10,133 nucleotides of DNA from Acanthamoeba castellanii str. Neff. Its lineage: Eukaryota; Discosea; Longamoebia; Acanthamoebidae. The notes beneath the pieces were generated by a model. The model did not search any database, had not been told where the DNA came from, and worked only from the letters and a program-made list of their open reading frames with translations. Below, piece after piece: positions 7,246 through 10,133 of the stretch. The stretch covers positions 1 to 10,133 of the forward strand of contig NW_004457575.1 in the NCBI RefSeq assembly GCF_000313135.1. The letters run 5' to 3'. The translations under genes were made by a program, and so were the position numbers. Each line of letters begins with the position of its first letter. The stretch's first letter is position 1.

Positions 7246-7972
7246 CTTACATTGTTGGCCAATGGCGTGTCGTTGACACATGCAGTGTCATCTTCAACAA
7301 GTGCTGCGCGTTGCCCCCCCCAGATGACTGCCCGCAACCTGTGCTGGTCTACATTCCTCTCCTCAATGATGATGATGATGACGCACAGGCTGGCAATGAG
7401 TGGGCTGGCACGCCTGTCTCTCCTGTGCCTGACAACAATGACATGTCTGCTGCTGAACCATTGTCCACCACGCTGGTGCTGACGCCCACCCTGACCACAG
7501 TTGGCCCCACGCCCAACCTCAACCTGCACGCACCAGAAGCACTCCCACCCCCTGATCCCACACCAACACCAGCATTGGCATCCAGGCCTGAGCTCCATGC
7601 TGAGCTGTCTGTGGCTTGTCCTCCCACCATGATCATTGACTCTGTGTGTGGCTCCATGACCAGCAGCAGCAAGCAGATCCAGTGAGCTGCTGCTGCCAGC
7701 GCGAAGCACGGTGGTGACACTGTGACTGTGACAAGATCTGGTTGAAGTGTGCGACAGCCGGCCTGGCTGAATCTTCTCTTGCTGCCCCGCGAGGCACTGG
7801 CCTCGCATGAGCTTCACACCATGCTGCAACTGTGGTGCATGGACCATGCGCTGAATCTTGCACAGCACACCACCGCTGTTCCGTGCACCTTCAAGGAGGT
7901 CATGGCGTCTGATTCATGGGAGCAGTGGCTTGCGGCGATGCAGTGCGAAATTGACGCGCTTGTACTCAATGA
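7245..7972 (+). pseudogene. pol: copia pol remnant: linker and truncated start of reverse transcriptase
   Basis: After the frame change the sequence reads QWRVVDTCSVIFNKC, the conserved block following copia integrase. A low-complexity Pro/Asp/Thr linker with a short GAT repeat (7368-7382) comes next. The typical basic hinge AAAASAKHGGD lies after TGA 7683-7685, and TGA 7743-7745 follows. The last recognisable part is the opening of the copia RT domain, FKEVMASDSWEQWLAAMQ then CEIDALVLND (about 7890-7970). The expected continuation, including the RT catalytic motif and RNase H, is missing. Confidence 0.8.
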
Positions 7973-8169
7973 TGATCCACTTTTTCATAGTGGGCCCTGC
8001 GGTGTGGATTCTTGGTCCCACATGAGTGTGGCACTTGCGACCAAACTGACTATATTGCACAAATGGATCACGTCAAATTGCCATCAGGTCACATGATCCG
8101 GTGGTACAAGTGCGACGACGAAAAGCGACCGTCCATGGTGTTTGTGGCGTCGGCCAGTGAAAAACAATG
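7973..8169. other. Junction segment between the copia and tyrosine-recombinase elements
   Basis: CpG frequency returns to a higher level here, so this is not copia. A plus-strand open frame from 7991 to the TGA at 8168-8170 contains MDHVKLPSGHMIRWYKC and VFVASASEKQ, with an ATG at 8063 that would give 35 residues. It resembles no family I recognise. It may be host sequence between the elements, an exon fragment, or part of the 3' end of the element to the right. Confidence 0.3.
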
Positions 8170-8212
8170 ATTATCACTTGTTAGCACTCGCACCACAGCT
8201 GACGAATGGGTG
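8170..8212. repeat. 43-bp direct repeat, outer copy
   Basis: It matches 8629-8671 at 39 of 43 positions in the same orientation (start ATTATCACTTGTTAGCACTC, end CAGCTGACGAATGGGTG). With the recombinase on the minus strand, this copy is distal. It could be the B2 part of split direct repeats (A1-ORFs-B1-A2-B2) of Ngaro/PAT-type elements. Confidence 0.8.
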
Positions 8213-8628
8213 TTTATGAGGTCACTATCAGAAACACCTACTGACCCTAAACACCTCTCTCCTCACTCACACTCTCTCTCCTCCTCCTAACTCCGTGGTT
8301 CCTGCTCCTAGGTAACCACCGTGGGCCGCTCGAGAGGCGTCCCAGAGAGCTGGCTAGCGGCGTCGCACACCGCAACACTCCTGCGCAGGAGAGCCAGCGG
8401 GCAGGCGGGCGGGAACCTCTCGCCACGCAAGAGAAGAAAAAACTTGCTGGCTCACCAGCCAGCGTCCCCTTATAACGCCACCCATGACACCACTCACCAG
8501 CAGTGCACCAGCTCACACTCAGTGGTCACACCACCAAGCAGTCACTTCTCCTCAAGAAGCCAGCGTCACACCAGGCAAGTGCTAACCACTCATGATAAAG
8601 TACATTTCTGTTTACACAGAAACTACAC
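8213..8628. other. Non-coding region between the 43-bp repeats, rich in inverted repeats
   Basis: No protein is supported here. It contains a pyrimidine-rich stretch (8250-8290), CCTAGG at 8307-8312, and a perfect 14-bp palindrome CTCCTGCGCAGGAG (8378-8391). A GCTGGCT/AGCCAGC pair (8349-8355, 8392-8398) encloses that palindrome. There is also a tight hairpin GCTGGCT-CACC-AGCCAGC (8446-8463) and a third AGCCAGC at 8558-8564. It may correspond to the A2 repeat or the internal complementary region of a tyrosine-recombinase element; the test needs its other end. Confidence 0.4.
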
Positions 8629-8671
8629 ATTATCACTCATTAGCACTCACACCACAGCTGACAAATGGGTG
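8629..8671. repeat. 43-bp direct repeat, inner copy
   Basis: This partner of 8170-8212 lies 459 bp away and 87 bp downstream of the recombinase stop. All four differences are transitions, at three CpG-derived positions. It is a candidate B1 repeat of a split-direct-repeat terminus. Confidence 0.8.
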
Positions 8672-8692
8672 CCCTAACAGAGAGCAGAAGGG

Positions 8693-8735
8693 GCAAGGAA
8701 CAAACACAAAGGCAGGAAAAAACCACGTTCCTTGC
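8693..8735. terminator. Stem-loop downstream of the recombinase stop
   Basis: Perfect 9-bp arms GCAAGGAAC (8693-8701) and GTTCCTTGC (8727-8735) flank a 25-nt loop, 23 bp beyond the recombinase stop. It could act in 3'-end formation or element RNA folding. Function is unproven. Confidence 0.25.
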
Positions 8736-8758
8736 AAAGAACACCAGGGCACCCGCCC

Positions 8759-9763
8759 TCACAGCCCCATCCTCCTCAAGACGCCCACCGTGGCAAGCTC
8801 CCGCGCACGCAGGTACCGATCCACCGCTCCAGAGTTCCACCCACTGATGGTCATCGTCTGCTTGCGCGTCAGGCTGCCTTCCACCGCCGCTGTCGCCCTG
8901 CTGATACGCAGCGAATGCGACGTGACCAACTCCTTTCGGCCGGCCGCAGCGACCATGCGCTGGCAGATCGAGCTGATGGCGCTGGTTGACAATGGCCGTC
9001 CGCTGACGTTCGTGAACAGCAGGCCCGGCTGCCTGCCTCGCACCGCTAGCCACTGCCGGAGCAGCCGAACTGGGCACACCGCCGATCCAGTGGCGTCGAC
9101 GTAGACCTCGCTGCCTCGACTGAGCTGGTCGTTCTTGGCCTTTCGAATACAGACCATGATTCTCTTGCCCGTCACCCGAACGTCCTCAAGTCGCAAGGCC
9201 GCCAGCTCCGACCCCCGCTGCATTGTCCTCAGCCTGAACGCCACCAGGCAGGCGTCGCGTCGTGCTGAGGGGATCCCGCTGCTGAACGCCCTGCCGCGCA
9301 CCCACGCCTGCAGGGCCTTGACCGGGAAGGGGTCCCTCCTGTGTTTGACCGCTTTGGCGCTCCACGCTCGCTCCACACCGTCCATGACGAGCTTGACCTT
9401 GGCGCCGCCGCATGGATTGCTGAGGCCCTTCTGTGCATGGTAGAACGCGATGGCCGCCGCTGCGACTCGAACTCCGCCGCCTCGGCCTGCCAGGTCCAGC
9501 CACGCCAAGAAACGGCCAACCGTATCCTCGCCCGCCGGCATTGCCGCGAGCCCGCTCCCGGTGGCAAAGGCCTTGAACTCCAACCACCAGCGCTCGTAGC
9601 AGCGCCGGGTGGACTCCGCCCAAGCTAGTCCCACCAGCTCTTCAACACGGCGAGTGGCGGCCTCCAGAACCGACCCCTCCAGCCTTCCACCCGATGGGCC
9701 TTGAACGTCCACTCCAGCCACCTCGCCGGCTCGAACATTCCCGACGGGCCTGGCTGAGCAAAC
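8759..9763 (-). CDS. Tyrosine recombinase (integrase) of a DIRS-group retrotransposon
   Basis: It inserts the circular DNA form of the element by site-specific strand exchange with a 3'-phosphotyrosine intermediate. The frame is open from 9763 to the TGA at 8761-8759. Counting from a GTG at 9721 gives 320 residues. An N-terminal core-binding helical domain (about 25-110; LAWAESTRRCYERWWLEF) precedes the catalytic domain. Catalytic residues are intact: Arg169 (MQRGSELAALRLED), a candidate Lys194/196 (IRKAKNDQ), His269 and Arg272 (SHSLRISRATAA), Trp295 and nucleophile Tyr303 (DRYLRA). No ATG occurs before residue 61, and starting there would remove much of the core-binding domain. Expression therefore probably depends on the overlapping upstream ORF by -1 frameshift or reinitiation. 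No stops or missing key residues are seen, so the enzyme may be functional. Confidence 0.9.
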   Translation of the reverse strand, partial: VCSARPVGNVRAGEVAGVDVQGPSGGRLEGSVLEAATRRVEELVGLAWAESTRRCYERWWLEFKAFATGSGLAAMPAGEDTVGRFLAWLDLAGRGGGVRVAAAAIAFYHAQKGLSNPCGGAKVKLVMDGVERAWSAKAVKHRRDPFPVKALQAWVRGRAFSSGIPSARRDACLVAFRLRTMQRGSELAALRLEDVRVTGKRIMVCIRKAKNDQLSRGSEVYVDATGSAVCPVRLLRQWLAVRGRQPGLLFTNVSGRPLSTSAISSICQRMVAAAGRKELVTSHSLRISRATAAVEGSLTRKQTMTISGWNSGAVDRYLRARELATVGVLRRMGL

Positions 9764-10133
9764 TCACACGCCATCCCAAGCCGCACCATCAACACCAAAG
9801 TCGCTTGCAGCAGCGGCCACCACTCCTGACCAGGCCAGTGCGGCACCACGAGGATGCCCACCGCCTGGCACTCGACAAGGTGTGCGAGCACCCTGCCCAC
9901 AAGCGGGATGGGTGGGACCAGCAGGTTCACCCAGCCCCTCCAGTCCTGGGCGAAGGCATCGACTGCCTGGCAGCCTGGGCTTTTGAACCGCGCATTGAAC
10001 GCCACCGCCTTCCAATTGTCTGCGTCCACAAACCAGTCAACCTGCCACTCGCCCAGCACCGACCACAGCAGCTCCACCGTCTTGCCGTGGAGCGACCAGT
10101 TGTCGGCGTCGATGAACTGGGACAGGGCATCCG
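9625..10133 (-). CDS. pol: C-terminal RNase H part of DIRS-type pol (partial)
   Basis: This frame is open to the right edge and ends at TAG 9627-9625. It reads DALSQFIDADNWSLHGKTVE, then AVAFNARFKSPGCQAVDAFA with QDWRG, then NLLVPPIPLVGRVLAHL and ILVVPHWPGQEWWPLL. The order FNxRFxxPGxxxVDAFxxDW...NLxxPPxxLxxRVL...ILVVPxWPxQxWWPLL is the RNase H/connection region that follows RT in DIRS-like retrotransposons. The RT catalytic domain lies outside the window. Its last 139 nt overlap the open recombinase frame. Confidence 0.85.
   Translation of the reverse strand, partial: DALSQFIDADNWSLHGKTVELLWSVLGEWQVDWFVDADNWKAVAFNARFKSPGCQAVDAFAQDWRGWVNLLVPPIPLVGRVLAHLVECQAVGILVVPHWPGQEWWPLLQATLVLMVRLGMACEFAQPGPSGMFEPARWLEWTFKAHRVEGWRGRFWRPPLAVLKSWWD

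Larger units (their letters stand above)
4440..7972 (+). mobile_element. Degenerate, 3'-truncated Ty1/copia-type LTR retrotransposon
   Basis: The order is 5' LTR, primer-binding site, gag, protease, integrase, start of reverse transcriptase; integrase before RT is diagnostic of the copia superfamily. Translation needs three successive frames (changes near 5560-5620 and 7230-7245). It is interrupted by six in-frame TGA codons, starting at 4720, 5263, 6317, 6455, 7683 and 7743. Homology stops within the RT N-terminus near 7972. Most of RT, RNase H, the polypurine tract and the 3' LTR are absent, so the copy cannot move. CpG is scarce: by hand count 18 in 4741-6300, against 26 in the 240 bp of 8821-9060. 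Confidence 0.9.
8170..10133 (-). mobile_element. 3' part of a tyrosine-recombinase (DIRS/Ngaro/PAT-group) retrotransposon
   Basis: A DIRS-type RNase H region is followed by an overlapping tyrosine recombinase ORF on the minus strand. The arrangement is characteristic of retrotransposons that integrate a circular DNA copy with a tyrosine recombinase instead of a DDE integrase. The 5' part (gag, RT proper and the left terminal repeat) lies beyond the right edge. The left limit is set provisionally at the outer copy of a 43-bp direct repeat. The coding part is CpG-rich and free of internal stops, in contrast with the neighbouring copia copy. Confidence 0.8.

Noticed and set aside
7366..7382. GAT trinucleotide repeat as a regulatory repeat
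   Set aside because: Only four to five units, read as Asp in the decayed pol linker; ordinary low-complexity coding.
8321..8677. 118-codon plus-strand frame
   Set aside because: It spans palindromes and one copy of the 43-bp repeat, with no recognisable protein motif.
8759..9763. Phage or bacterial site-specific integrase
   Set aside because: The overlapping upstream DIRS-type RNase H and the eukaryotic context make a tyrosine-recombinase retrotransposon the better reading.
1..10133. CRISPR arrays, rRNA or tRNA genes, bacterial operon signals
   Set aside because: None was seen; there are no regularly spaced repeats or tRNA-like cloverleafs, and introns plus retroelements indicate a eukaryotic nuclear genome.

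Overview
The window looks like nuclear DNA of a GC-rich, intron-poor to moderately intron-rich protist, most likely an amoebozoan of the Acanthamoeba type. The grounds are strong C/G preference at third codon positions, short GT-AG introns (72 and about 100 nt), a secreted papain-family protease with a Kozak-like start, ankyrin-like coding, and two unrelated retrotransposons. The species is inferred from style; no sequence marker proves it.

Left part (1-4440), host-like genes. On the minus strand are: the 5' end of a secreted protein with a beta-helix/pectate-lyase-like opening (below 1-334); a short C-terminal coding segment of unknown function (745-942); an ankyrin-like gene with one frame change (1505-2180); an N-truncated HD-domain phosphohydrolase-like gene (2277-2842); and a complete two-exon cathepsin L-like cysteine protease (2964-4082). 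On the plus strand a possible F-box-like segment (about 1020-1508) converges on the ankyrin gene so that the two stop codons overlap. Two upstream regions carry 12-14 bp perfect palindromes centred on CCTAGG.

Middle part (about 4440-7972), a dead Ty1/copia retrotransposon on the plus strand. It has an inferred 190-bp 5' LTR, a primer-binding site matching the anticodon region of initiator tRNA-Met (the half-tRNA priming known from Drosophila copia), gag, protease, integrase and the first part of reverse transcriptase; the rest of RT, RNase H and the 3' LTR are missing. The element is strongly CpG-depleted. All six in-frame stops are TGA, and both recognisable lost catalytic Asp codons are GAC to AAC changes in a CpG context. 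This is the pattern expected if the copy was cytosine-methylated and decayed by deamination.

Right part (about 8170-10133), the 3' part of a tyrosine-recombinase (DIRS/Ngaro/PAT-group) retrotransposon on the minus strand: the RNase H end of its pol ORF, which runs off the right edge; an intact tyrosine recombinase ORF overlapping it in another frame; and a 3' non-coding region with a 43-bp direct repeat, palindromes and hairpins. Its coding part is CpG-rich, unlike the copia copy, so it appears younger or unmethylated. The two elements do not cooperate: they use different integration enzymes (a DDE integrase and a tyrosine recombinase) and lie next to each other as an accessory-repeat patch beside the protease gene.
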